This document shows positions 17,774-27,100 of a stretch of 32,365 nt of DNA, in pieces. Numbering within the stretch: the stretch's first letter is position 1; each line of letters opens with the position of its first letter. Both the position numbers and the translations under genes were made by a program. The notes beneath the pieces were generated by a model. The model made no database searches. It saw only the letters and a program-made list of their open reading frames with translations, and was not told the origin of the DNA. The stretch comes from Acinetobacter rongchengensis (lineage in GTDB: Bacteria > Pseudomonadota > Gammaproteobacteria > Pseudomonadales > Moraxellaceae): contig NZ_RAXT01000040.1 in the NCBI RefSeq assembly GCF_003611475.1, forward strand, positions 1 through 32,365, written 5' to 3'.

Positions 17774-17908
17774 AAAGCAATTTACAGGCTTTTTTTAGGG
17801 TTTAAAGCACTGAATAGGTTATATTACTTTGTAGCGTTCTTTTAAATATCAATTGTCAGACTGTACTGATATTTTGCAAAAACGTTGAATAATAAAAAAG
17901 TGAATGAT

Positions 17909-18271
17909 ATGAAATTTGAAACTAATAATCTAAATGCTGAGTTTTATTTAGCATCACTTGCTCTAGGCATTTTAGAAGCAATGAAGCAGGGTGTTGTGCA
18001 TCCAGATATCGGGATTTGGTCATTAGGAAAATTACAATCTTCGCAACAATTTGAAAATTCTTTATTTTTATCTGAGGATTTGAAATATGTGATTGGTTGT
18101 CTTGATGAGATTGATGTATGGACAAGTTTAGATCCACAAAATGGTTTAGAAAAACAACTAATAATGATTGATGAATTGAGAGTTAAGTGTCTGAAAATTT
18201 TAAAACATTTAGATTATAAAGAAATGAATTTAAGTATAGAACTATCAATGGATGAGTATGATTTAGATTAA
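17909..18271 (+). CDS. Small hypothetical protein, 120 aa
   Basis: A soluble, acidic, mostly helical protein (YLASLALGILEAMKQGVV, then LEKQLIMIDELRVKCLKILK). It weakly recalls DUF3969-type proteins, a family of unknown function, but I cannot confirm this. Its AT-rich base use contrasts with the flanking yggT and polA. The ATG at 17909 is the most likely start; a GTG at 17900 and a TTG at 17885 are in frame, and none has a strong ribosome binding site. It sits alone between two copies of a 50-bp repeat, suggesting an inserted accessory gene. Size and composition would suit an immunity-type protein, which is speculation. Confidence 0.65.
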   Translation: MKFETNNLNAEFYLASLALGILEAMKQGVVHPDIGIWSLGKLQSSQQFENSLFLSEDLKYVIGCLDEIDVWTSLDPQNGLEKQLIMIDELRVKCLKILKHLDYKEMNLSIELSMDEYDLD

Positions 18272-18326
18272 TAATATCGTGCGTTACTTGATGAAAAAAT
18301 CAGAGATATGTTTGGTAAAAAGATTC

Positions 18327-18376
18327 TTTTAAAAGCACCTCCATCTCAACCTTCCTCCTGAGAGGAGGAAGGGGCT
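18327..18376. repeat. 50-bp hairpin repeat, copy 2
   Basis: This copy differs from 17724-17773 at two positions, one in the loop. It lies 25 bases beyond the polA stop codon, where a terminator would be expected. There is no T run on the minus strand, so it may rather stabilise the polA 3' end. Confidence 0.9.
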
Positions 18377-18400
18377 TAATACATAAGGCGTTTAAAGCGC

Positions 18401-21166
18401 TTAATGCGCTTCATCCCAATTGTTACCTTTACCGACTTCGACCACTAAAGGTACAGATAAGGTCACGACTTTTTGCATCACTTCTTGGATTTGTTCAGCC
18501 AGTTGATCTGCAATTGCTTCATCAACTTCAAAGACCAATTCATCGTGCACTTGAAGTAAAAGTTTAGCCTGATCTTGCGGTAAGATTTTATCGACTTCAA
18601 TCATCGCCATTTTAATGATTTCAGCCGCAGAACCTTGCAGTGGTGCGTTAATCGCTGCACGTTCTGCACCTTTACGTACCATCATATTTCGAGCATCGAT
18701 ATCTGGCGTGTATAAACGACGACCTGTAATCGTTTCTACAAAACCTTGTTCCAAAGCCACCTGACGAGTACGTTGCATGTATTCATAAATACCCGGATAG
18801 CGATGGAAATATTGCTTAATATAGTTTTGTGATTCTTCACGAGTAAAACCAAGTTGACGAATCAGACCAAATTCAGACATGCCATAAAGTAGGCCGAAGT
18901 TCACGGCCTTCGCTTGACGACGTTGATCATGAGTCACATCTTCAAGTGCAACACCTAACACCTCTGACGCTGTACGACGGTGTACATCCTGACCATGTTT
19001 AAAGGCGTCAACCAAAGCATCGTCTTGTGAAAAATGTGCCATTAGACGTAATTCAATTTGCGAGTAATCGGCAGCAAGCAGTACACGCCCTTTTGGTGCA
19101 ATAAAAGCCTTACGAATTTGACGACCAATTTCCTCACGAACAGGAATATTTTGTAAGTTTGGATCGGTAGAAGATAAACGACCTGTCGCTGTTAAAGCTT
19201 GGTGGTAGCTGGTATGTACACGATGTGAGTCTGTATTGGCTTGTTTAACCAAAGCTTCTGTATAGGTGCTTTTGAGTTTGGTTAAACCACGATACTCAAT
19301 AATTAATTCAGTAATCGGATGGTCGATTTTTTCTAAAACAGCTTCAGAGGTGCTGTATTGTCCAGTTGCAGTTTTCTTACCGCCTTTTAAGCCTAATTTT
19401 TCAAATAATACTTCGCCGACTTGTTTAGGCGAACCGACATTGAATGATTCACCTGCAATTTCAATAATTTGATTTTCTAGGCTTTGAATCGTTTCAGCAA
19501 AATCTACACTGAGCTGATCAAGGAAACTTAAATCGAGTTCAATCCCATTTTCTTCCATGCCGGCCAAAACACGGGCAACAGGCATTTCGATATGATGCAA
19601 AATACCGCTAAGCTCAGGAATTTCTTTTAGCTTACGGTCTAAAACTTCATAAAGACGATAAGTCACATGCGCATCTTCCGCGGCATAATGTGCTGCTGTT
19701 TCGAGTTCAATTTGATTAAAGGTTTTCTGCTTTGCACCTTTACCTGCAACTTGTTCATAGGTCGTGGTTAAATGACTTAAATAGACACGTGCAACATCAT
19801 CCATACCATGACGCGTTGCAACTGAGTTCAAGACATAAGAAGCCAACATGGTATCAAAATACCAACCTTGTAAATGAATGCCATGATTTTCAAAGATATG
19901 TGCATCATATTTTAAATGATGTCCAATCTTTTCAATTTTTGGATCTTCTAAAATGGGCTTAATTTGTTGGAGAATGATGTCACGATTCAATTGCTCAGGC
20001 GCACCTTCATAATCATGCGCTAAAGGAACGTAATAAGCATCGTTGGCATCGAAAGCAACAGAAAAACCCACCATTTCAGCAATACGATAATCTAAGCTCG
20101 TGGTTTCAGTATCAATTGCAAAACGCTTTTCAGTGCTTAAGCGTTGAAACAACTTGTCCCAATCGGCTTGGCTTAAAACCGTATGGTAATTGGCATCACC
20201 TAAGCGATCATCAACACTGCTGCTGGTTGCATGGTCAGTGGTAACTTCTGCATCAGCGGCTTGTTCTGATTTTTCAATTTGCTTAGAGGCTTGTTGATAA
20301 GTGCCATTATTGGGATTATTCGGGTGATCTAAAGACTGCAATTGGTTACGAAATTCAAGCTCAGTATACAAATTACGTAATGCGTCTACGTCAGGATCGC
20401 ACAGTTTTAAATCCTCATAAGTGAGATTCAAATCCAAATCGATGATAATACTTGCCAGTTGATGATCAAGGGCAATTCCTTCAACATTGTCTTTGATGCT
20501 TTGACCCACTTTGCCTTTAATGTTATCGACATTTTCTAAAATGCCACCAATTGAATCATACTCATTTAATAGCTTAGCGGCAGTTTTTGCACCTACACCT
20601 GGAACACCACGAATACCATCTGAAGCATCGCCCATCAAGGTTAAATAATCGATAATTTGGTCAGGACGCACCCCAAACTTTTCAATAACACCAGCAATAT
20701 CCATTGGCTTATCTTTAAAGCTGTCTTCAAGGGTGACTTTTTCAGTCACCAACTGCGCCATGTCTTTATCACCTGTTGAAATCAGGACTTGATAACCTTC
20801 TTTTTCAGCTCTTTTCGCCAATGTACCGATGATATCATCTGCTTCTGCACCGGGTAGCATATGTAAAGGAATACCCAAGGCACGAATTAAGGCATGCAAA
20901 TACGGAATTTGTTGAGCAAGCTCATCGGGCATACTTGGACGATCACCTTTATAAATCGGTGAAAGTTCATGGCGGAAAGTAGGTTCTGGGGTGTCGAAAA
21001 TGACAGCCATATGCGTTGGTTGAACACGACGCATCAATTTTTGAATTGCAGAAATTGCGCCACGGATTGCATTGGTCTGTAATCCAGTTGAAGTTGTTAA
21101 TGGTGGGAGTGCATGAAAGGCACGAAATAAAAAGTATGACCCATCGACCAATACAAATGGTGGCAT
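18401..21166 (-). CDS. polA: DNA polymerase I
   Basis: PolA (921 residues) fills repair gaps and removes Okazaki primers. All three activities look intact. The 5'-3' nuclease (1 to about 290) has LVDGSYFLFRAFHAL, ADDIIGTLAKRAE, STGDKDMAQLV and the GVPGVGAKTAAKLL helix-hairpin-helix. The 3'-5' proofreading domain has Exo I FAIDTETTSLD near residue 350, Exo II GHHLKYDAHIF and Exo III YAAEDAHVT. The polymerase has motif A LLAADYSQIELRLMAHF near 700, motif B RRQAKAVNFGLLYGMSEFG near 750 and motif C LLLQVHDELVFEV near 874. A linker of about 40 acidic residues separates the nuclease domains. AGAGAAA lies upstream of the ATG. It is divergent from the DUF2339 gene. Confidence 0.98.
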   Translation of the reverse strand: MPPFVLVDGSYFLFRAFHALPPLTTSTGLQTNAIRGAISAIQKLMRRVQPTHMAVIFDTPEPTFRHELSPIYKGDRPSMPDELAQQIPYLHALIRALGIPLHMLPGAEADDIIGTLAKRAEKEGYQVLISTGDKDMAQLVTEKVTLEDSFKDKPMDIAGVIEKFGVRPDQIIDYLTLMGDASDGIRGVPGVGAKTAAKLLNEYDSIGGILENVDNIKGKVGQSIKDNVEGIALDHQLASIIIDLDLNLTYEDLKLCDPDVDALRNLYTELEFRNQLQSLDHPNNPNNGTYQQASKQIEKSEQAADAEVTTDHATSSSVDDRLGDANYHTVLSQADWDKLFQRLSTEKRFAIDTETTSLDYRIAEMVGFSVAFDANDAYYVPLAHDYEGAPEQLNRDIILQQIKPILEDPKIEKIGHHLKYDAHIFENHGIHLQGWYFDTMLASYVLNSVATRHGMDDVARVYLSHLTTTYEQVAGKGAKQKTFNQIELETAAHYAAEDAHVTYRLYEVLDRKLKEIPELSGILHHIEMPVARVLAGMEENGIELDLSFLDQLSVDFAETIQSLENQIIEIAGESFNVGSPKQVGEVLFEKLGLKGGKKTATGQYSTSEAVLEKIDHPITELIIEYRGLTKLKSTYTEALVKQANTDSHRVHTSYHQALTATGRLSSTDPNLQNIPVREEIGRQIRKAFIAPKGRVLLAADYSQIELRLMAHFSQDDALVDAFKHGQDVHRRTASEVLGVALEDVTHDQRRQAKAVNFGLLYGMSEFGLIRQLGFTREESQNYIKQYFHRYPGIYEYMQRTRQVALEQGFVETITGRRLYTPDIDARNMMVRKGAERAAINAPLQGSAAEIIKMAMIEVDKILPQDQAKLLLQVHDELVFEVDEAIADQLAEQIQEVMQKVVTLSVPLVVEVGKGNNWDEAH

Positions 21167-21333
21167 GGCAATTTCTCTAATTGATTAAACTGGGTATAGT
21201 GTACATTGAAAATACCTAGAGCGACTAAAGGGCGTTGCGAATAAAAACAATGTAATCTGATGCATGCTATAAAATGTATAAATAATTTGATCATTCGTGA
21301 TGTAAATCTATAAACATACGAGTAAGGGAATTC

Positions 21334-24300
21334 ATGCATTCACAACAAAAAAACAATGGCGATCAGAATTTTAATCATAGTACTGGCACTGTAAATCGCT
21401 ATGACTGGCTTGCAAAATTAAATCTGTTGGCACTTGCAGGATTTGTCTTGGGTTTTCTTGTTATGGATGAGCAAGGATGGATTTGTGGAATAGGGGTATT
21501 TTTCTGTTTTATTCTTATTTTTGTGTTTAGAGCATTGGCTGAACAGCAAGCCATGATCCGTTTTCAGCAAAGACAGATTCAAGATTTACTTGCAACACAG
21601 AAGCTTAATCAAATAACTGAAAATGTGTCTCATGGTGTGACCGTAAATGCTGAACATATGGATCAAGTCCAACTGAATGATAAGGTGGAGGATTTATCAA
21701 CACAGACAGACTCAATACAAACAACAACAGCAACTTCATTCGATAACTATTCTAATAACATTGATCATATAAACAATCCTAAATTAGCAGCAACTGATTT
21801 GGATATGTCGCAAGGGCATACGCAGGCTCATTTATCCAAAGACATTGATTTTGCATCTTCTGCGTTAGATACATCAGCACCATTCAATCCTGATTTCGAC
21901 ATCAACAACAATTCAGATTCGCAACAAAAACAACAATCCTTATCCAAAGATAGCCAATTAAAAGACAGTGATCTTCTCAAAGATTTAAAAGGCATGACTT
22001 CTTTATGGAGCGCTTTTGTTGAGTGGTTTAAAGGGGGCAACAGTATTGTTCGGGTTGCGATTATTATCCTGCTTATTGGGATCATTTTATTACTGCGTTT
22101 TGCAAGTGAATATTGGCAACCGACTTTAAGCAGTAAAATGATTGGGATTGCTGTTGCGGGCACAGTCATGACCGTGATTGGTTATCGACTCAGACATAAG
22201 CGTTATGGTTATGCGATTAGTGTGCAAGGTGCTGGGCTAGGCATTCTATTTTTAGTGCTATTTAGCGCATTTAAATTGTCTGTGATCACTTCGATCGGGG
22301 TGAGTTATGCTTTACTGATCATTTTATTGGCAATAACTTTACTTTTAGCATTACGACAAAATGCTTTAATCCTTGCTTTTATTGCGTTGGGAAGTGGTTT
22401 TGTTGCACCTTTTATTTTAAATACAGGAAGCAATAATATTCCTGCATTATTCAGCTATTATTTGGCATTAAATATCGCGCTTGCGGTAATTGCGTTGTTT
22501 AAACCATGGCGAATTTTAAATACGGTTTCGCTGTTGGCGACCTTTGGAGTCGGTGGTTTAAGTATTTGGATGAAAGCACAGCCTGAACAATATGCGGTGC
22601 TAACACTTTTAGTTTGGTTACATTTTGCTTTATATCTGTTTATTTCTATACGTTATAGCCTAAACATTGCTAAATATAAAATTGCTTTCAAAAATATAGC
22701 GTTAATTGATACAGGCTTAATTTTTGCGACGCCATTTATGGCTTTTACCCTATATGCAGGACTGGTTTATCACAGCGCAAGTCGTTTGAGTTTCGCGAGT
22801 GCTGTACTGGCATTGGTTTATTTTGCCATCGGTTATGCGTTACATAAAAAATATCAATCACTGACTTTGTTGATTCAAAGTTTCTATGGTTTAGGACTGA
22901 CGTTTCTTGCTTTGGTTTTACCTTTTGCATTGAATGCACAATGGACAAGTACAGGATGGGCAGTTCAAGCACTGGCTTTGATTTGGATTGGTTGCCGTCA
23001 TCAGCTTAAAAATAGTGTGTTGTTTGGTCTCGTTTTATTGGGCTTAAGTACTGGCGCTTGGTTTAAAAGCATTTTTATCGATGAGAATATCAGCTTAATC
23101 GCAGTCACATTCCTGAGTATCGCATTGATGCTGAGTCTGTATATCTTCTATACCCCTCAGTTGAATGAATCGGCTTCAAAGCATAGTCTTACTGAACATG
23201 AGCAATCTGACGTTATTCCCCAGACTGGTCTCAGTTCACAGATGAAATCTACGTCAATGTTCAAAGCATTGATTGAAGCCACTCAAGTCGTTTGCTTTGT
23301 TGCATTGCAGTTGGTCATTCTCAGTTATAGCAGTACTTTGTATCGAATGGATTTACTCGATCACAATGCAATATTGATGTCGCTTTTGACTGTGGTTGCA
23401 ACAGTGATTGCATGGCGAATACATCAGGTACAACAACAGATTTTAGCAGCGGTTCAGTTGTTTGCAGGTTGTGGTTTATTTTACTTTGCCATGGTACCTG
23501 TGATGTTGTGGCAGGCTGATATCGTTTCATTGTGGTGGACTGTTCAAGCTTTAGTCATGGTGATATTCACCAGTCGTTATGCGGTTGTAGCTTTAAGAAA
23601 TTTTGCATCAATTATTCTATTCTCAAGTGCATTAGCGGTCGTTGTTGCGATTTTCAATGAAGATCCACTACGTTATTTTGCAGCAACTGTATTGATCTGT
23701 AGTTTGGCTGTTTCAGCATATTGTTTAAGATATAAAACTCAACCTACGGCAATGTCAACAGATCGTATCTTTGCTTGTATTAGTTTGCTTATTTCATTCC
23801 TATTTACGCCGTATTTGGCTTATCAACTGTTTGATGCGCTGTCATGGGAATTACGCAGTATTACATTACCAATGTTATTGTGGTGGGGTGTATTAACAGT
23901 TATTTATCGCTTTAAGCAGCGTGTACTGGATCAGGTTTGGTTGTTTTTTACGGTTGGATTGTTATTTATCAGTGCAGTGGAAATCGCTTTGGTGAGCCTA
24001 CTTGTGGTTGATGACTTTCAGTTTTGGGCAATTTCCACTCAGTATCATTTATCGATGCTGATGACAATTGTGATGTGGTGTGTTGCATTTATCTTTGTTT
24101 TAAACGTATTTACGGCACAACTCAATCGAGTATTCACGCAATTTCTAATGTTGATTGCTGTGTTACTTTTAGCAATATTTGGTGGTTTGATTGCACCGAA
24201 TGCGCCGTCTTTTATACCCCTGCTTTTATTATTTCCAATCGTCGTGTTACTCGCATCTTTGAAAATTAAAGCATTACAATTCTTACAAGAGTATTGGATT

Positions 24301-24873
24301 GGTAACTTTACCATTGTAGGACTTGCTTTAGTTAGTTTATGGATCGTTAGCCTGTTTCATAATGGGAATTGGAATCTAAGTTATGTGACCTTGTTGAATC
24401 CAATCGATATTTTGAGTATCGGTTTATTTATTATTCTCATCGTTGCAATGAAGCTGATATTGGAAGGGCAACAGCGTAACTTGCAAATAGTCAGTATGGC
24501 TGTGGTCATACTCACGGGTTTGATGTTGATCAGTAGCATCCTGTTGCGTAGTTTACATCACTATTTACAACTGCCTTATTGGTCAATTGAAGCGTGGCAA
24601 AATGGAACGGTTCAAGCCAGTTTAACGATTTTATGGGTGGTTTTAGCCCTTATTCTAACCACATTTGCAAGTAAAAAAGCCTTACGCTATGTATGGATGA
24701 TTGGTATAGCAGTATTGGGATTGGTGATTGTTAAATTAATTTTCTTAGATTTATCACATACACATACCATTACTCGAATTGTCTCGTTTATTGGAAGTGG
24801 TTTGGTGATGTTGGTGATTGGTTATTTTGCGCCGTTACCACCTGCACCTAAAGATTCAAGTATTGAAAAATAA
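21334..24873 (+). CDS. DUF2339 family giant polytopic membrane protein
   Basis: At 1179 residues this is the largest protein in the window. Two N-terminal helices (about 28-70) precede a hydrophilic, low-complexity Asp/Ser/Gln-rich segment (about 85-215) ending DLKGMTSLWSAFVEWFKGGN. A dense array of more than 20 hydrophobic helices then runs to the C-terminus. The start IVRVAIIILLIGIILLLRFA, the Tyr-Arg-Leu-Arg-His-Lys cluster after the next helix and the GAGLGILFLVLFSAF segment are typical of DUF2339. The family is widespread in gamma-proteobacteria and Bacteroidetes, with no established function. The ATG has AAGGGA upstream. It is a single-gene unit, ending at a palindromic repeat element. 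Confidence 0.88.
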   Translation: MHSQQKNNGDQNFNHSTGTVNRYDWLAKLNLLALAGFVLGFLVMDEQGWICGIGVFFCFILIFVFRALAEQQAMIRFQQRQIQDLLATQKLNQITENVSHGVTVNAEHMDQVQLNDKVEDLSTQTDSIQTTTATSFDNYSNNIDHINNPKLAATDLDMSQGHTQAHLSKDIDFASSALDTSAPFNPDFDINNNSDSQQKQQSLSKDSQLKDSDLLKDLKGMTSLWSAFVEWFKGGNSIVRVAIIILLIGIILLLRFASEYWQPTLSSKMIGIAVAGTVMTVIGYRLRHKRYGYAISVQGAGLGILFLVLFSAFKLSVITSIGVSYALLIILLAITLLLALRQNALILAFIALGSGFVAPFILNTGSNNIPALFSYYLALNIALAVIALFKPWRILNTVSLLATFGVGGLSIWMKAQPEQYAVLTLLVWLHFALYLFISIRYSLNIAKYKIAFKNIALIDTGLIFATPFMAFTLYAGLVYHSASRLSFASAVLALVYFAIGYALHKKYQSLTLLIQSFYGLGLTFLALVLPFALNAQWTSTGWAVQALALIWIGCRHQLKNSVLFGLVLLGLSTGAWFKSIFIDENISLIAVTFLSIALMLSLYIFYTPQLNESASKHSLTEHEQSDVIPQTGLSSQMKSTSMFKALIEATQVVCFVALQLVILSYSSTLYRMDLLDHNAILMSLLTVVATVIAWRIHQVQQQILAAVQLFAGCGLFYFAMVPVMLWQADIVSLWWTVQALVMVIFTSRYAVVALRNFASIILFSSALAVVVAIFNEDPLRYFAATVLICSLAVSAYCLRYKTQPTAMSTDRIFACISLLISFLFTPYLAYQLFDALSWELRSITLPMLLWWGVLTVIYRFKQRVLDQVWLFFTVGLLFISAVEIALVSLLVVDDFQFWAISTQYHLSMLMTIVMWCVAFIFVLNVFTAQLNRVFTQFLMLIAVLLLAIFGGLIAPNAPSFIPLLLLFPIVVLLASLKIKALQFLQEYWIGNFTIVGLALVSLWIVSLFHNGNWNLSYVTLLNPIDILSIGLFIILIVAMKLILEGQQRNLQIVSMAVVILTGLMLISSILLRSLHHYLQLPYWSIEAWQNGTVQASLTILWVVLALILTTFASKKALRYVWMIGIAVLGLVIVKLIFLDLSHTHTITRIVSFIGSGLVMLVIGYFAPLPPAPKDSSIEK

Positions 24874-24941
24874 GGCTTAAAGTGTTTCTTGAAATGGTAT
24901 TTTTGCAGAGTGTTTCGTTTTAAAGATTGCTATTTCTGAAA

Positions 24942-25168
24942 GTAAAGAGCCCTATTTAAATATATATAATGCCAGTCAGTTAAGAGTAATTTAGTCGGTA
25001 CTCATCTAAGAATCTCCCCTAACCCCTCTTTAAAAAGAGGGGGAACTACTGAGAATTTAAAATAATTTTAGATTCTTGGTACCCCCTCCTTTGAAAAAGG
25101 AGGGTTGGGGAGGATTTAAAAAGGCTTAACTGATCAGCATTACTATTTAAATATATAGGGCTCTTTAC
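24942..25168. mobile_element. 227-bp nested palindrome, MITE-like
   Basis: The ends are imperfect inverted repeats of about 43 bases: 24942-24984 (starting GTAAAGAGCCCTAT) against the reverse complement of 25125-25168 (same start, ending CAGTTAAG in both). Inside, CCCCTCTTT with AAAGAGGGG and CCCTCCTTT with AAAGGAGGG form two further hairpins that are inverted relative to each other. The inner part (25011-25116) has the same twin-hairpin design as 6607-6704. There is no coding capacity. No clear target-site duplication was seen; ATTGCTA occurs a few bases outside both ends but not immediately at the borders. It occupies the gap between two convergent genes. Confidence 0.7.
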
Positions 25169-25191
25169 AATTGCTAAACCATGATTGTTTT

Positions 25192-25223
25192 AAAATAAAG
25201 TCTAATCACCATCTTTATTAGAC
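25192..25223 (-). terminator. Intrinsic terminator after the mscS gene
   Basis: On the minus strand GTCTAAT and ATTAGAC form a 7-bp stem, followed by TTTATTTT. It starts immediately after the stop codon at 25225. Confidence 0.7.
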
Positions 25224-25224
25224 C

Positions 25225-26163
25225 TTATAGCTGCTTATCCTGTTTTTTCTCGAGTTTTAAATCTTGAGCATTGGCATAGTTATCAATATCACCATTGCTA
25301 GATGTTGCTGTAGTCGGTATTGGACGATCTACAAAGCCAATTTTAGGTACAGCGATTTCAATTTTACTTTCCACAAAGCGATTTCGAATAAATTCGTGGA
25401 TTTCATCTTTGACTTGTAAATAATTCTCTTGTTTACACCACAGGGCAAACAGGATTTCAATAGACGATTCGCCAAAGGCAGAAACAGTGACATGGGGTTT
25501 TGGATCGGCCAATACTAATGGATAAGCATTTGCAATATTGATCAATACTTCACGGACTTTGTTAATGTCTTCGTCAAAGTTAATTGGAACAATAATAGGG
25601 AGTCGCCGTATAGGGAACTTAGATAAATTATGTACCGGTGCACGAATCAATTGTTCATTGGGAAGTCGTATGTACACATTGTCCAAGGTTAGAAGTTTGA
25701 CTGAAAGTAGGTCAATCGAAATCACTTCACCTTCAATCGTATTTCCACGAATCAAGGTAAGTTGAATGGTGTCACCCACTTCAAAAGAGCCTTCACCAAT
25801 TAAGAATAAACCACTGATCAAGTTAGATGCAGATGTTTGAGAGGCAAAACCTAAGGCAACTGTTAATATGCCTGCCGCACCTAAGAATACGCTGAGCTTA
25901 AAGCCTGCTTCTTTTAAACTCGCAATCACAAACAGCAAGAAGATAAAATAGAAAATACCTCGGCGCCAAACCAAACGTTGATGAGCATTAAAACGTGTAC
26001 CAATAGTTCGAATAAAGGTATTGGAGACGACTCTTGCAAGAACAAAACCAACAAAACATAAAACCAAAGCAACCGCAATTTCACTTAAGCGGTCAACATT
26101 TACATTGGTAAATACGCCTTTTAAGCTGTCTATAATGTCTTTGGGAATATTGGATTCAGCCAT
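25225..26163 (-). CDS. Small-conductance mechanosensitive channel (MscS family)
   Basis: This 312-residue inner-membrane channel is expected to open under membrane tension and release solutes in hypo-osmotic shock. It has three transmembrane helices: TM1 IAVALVLCFVGFVLARVV (about 29-46), TM2 GIFYFIFLLFVIASL (about 69-83), and the pore helix TM3 LGAAGILTVALGFASQTSAS (about 94-113). The conserved beta domain follows, with FEVGDTIQLT and EVISIDLLSVKLLTLDNVYI, then an alpha/beta cytoplasmic domain. Its last 30 residues are polar and Lys-rich. GAGGT precedes the start. The upstream gene ends 16 bases away, so they form a two-gene operon. MscS versus MscK-like subtype is not distinguishable beyond size. 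Confidence 0.92.
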   Translation of the reverse strand: MAESNIPKDIIDSLKGVFTNVNVDRLSEIAVALVLCFVGFVLARVVSNTFIRTIGTRFNAHQRLVWRRGIFYFIFLLFVIASLKEAGFKLSVFLGAAGILTVALGFASQTSASNLISGLFLIGEGSFEVGDTIQLTLIRGNTIEGEVISIDLLSVKLLTLDNVYIRLPNEQLIRAPVHNLSKFPIRRLPIIVPINFDEDINKVREVLINIANAYPLVLADPKPHVTVSAFGESSIEILFALWCKQENYLQVKDEIHEFIRNRFVESKIEIAVPKIGFVDRPIPTTATSSNGDIDNYANAQDLKLEKKQDKQL

Positions 26164-26179
26164 ATTTTTACCTCAGCCC

Positions 26180-27001
26180 TTAGAAGAATGAATCAAACAT
26201 ATTGAACAATGCACCACCTGGTGAGCGTGGTGGATGTACATAAGTCACTTCACCTGCAAGTGGTGGAGTACGATTTTCGATTCTGACACGGGCAGGGCGA
26301 TCACTCCCCTCATACAATACTTTGATTTGTGAGGTCCAAAGTCGCCGAGTGCTTTCGCTATAAAATAAGGGAAGGGCTGGAACAGGCACATTCATACGGT
26401 CAAAACGCAATTGATGACTACTGACATTGTGGAAATCAATCGGAGTGACTGCACGAAACGCACGTGGGCGTAATAATTTTAATTCTGTACGACCATCCAC
26501 AGAAGTGGCATAGCACATTTCACCAGTCCTTTGGTCAGGGCCAAACCACGTATCTTTGGGTTGAATCACTGGAATATCAAATAAGGGCTCTTTTTGAGCT
26601 TGTACAAAACCAGACACCCAAAGGGGGGTGCTGATATACAACGTACCACGTTGCCCAGCAGGGATATAAATCGGATCAACAGGGCGAATCACCACGGAAC
26701 GATCTGCCAAACGGGGCATTAACTGAAAGGTACTATGGGTTTCCCTAAACATATAACGTTCGACATGCACAGGCTCTGGAAAACCAAAATTCACATCCTG
26801 AATCTGATGCCATTGTTGTTCATAGTCATACTGAAAATGTGGTCGGTAGTATTCCAAACGCCATTCTTGCAAACCACGGGTGATTCGCAACATCATTGAG
26901 CCAAATTGCCATGCTTTGGATTGTAAAGGTTCAAAGTGTTGTTCTCCCCACCATTTTAAATCAGGGAGTTCTGGCTCTAGATGTTCATTCTTTTTAGACA
27001 A
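26180..27001 (-). CDS. Conserved hypothetical protein paired with MscS (DUF432-like)
   Basis: This 273-residue protein has no signal peptide or membrane helix and many aromatic and Pro residues. It appears mostly beta, with recognisable blocks WWGEQHFEPLQSKAWQFGSM, PVDPIYIPAGQRGTLYISTP, WFGPDQRTGEMCYATSVDGR and VRIENRTPPLAGEVTYVH. From memory this resembles DUF432, a family often encoded next to MscS channels, but I cannot verify that here. The gene is 16 bases upstream of the mscS gene on the same strand and divergent from gspE. The conserved pairing would suggest a cytoplasmic accessory or regulatory partner of the channel, which is inference. Confidence 0.7.
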   Translation of the reverse strand: MSKKNEHLEPELPDLKWWGEQHFEPLQSKAWQFGSMMLRITRGLQEWRLEYYRPHFQYDYEQQWHQIQDVNFGFPEPVHVERYMFRETHSTFQLMPRLADRSVVIRPVDPIYIPAGQRGTLYISTPLWVSGFVQAQKEPLFDIPVIQPKDTWFGPDQRTGEMCYATSVDGRTELKLLRPRAFRAVTPIDFHNVSSHQLRFDRMNVPVPALPLFYSESTRRLWTSQIKVLYEGSDRPARVRIENRTPPLAGEVTYVHPPRSPGGALFNMFDSFF

Positions 27002-27100
27002 AAGTGCTCATCCTTTTCATTAAATCTTCAAAAACAGACTTCACGCTGTCATATGCATAGAGTACACTCAAAGCAATTTTAATCATTAATATAAGTTGTA

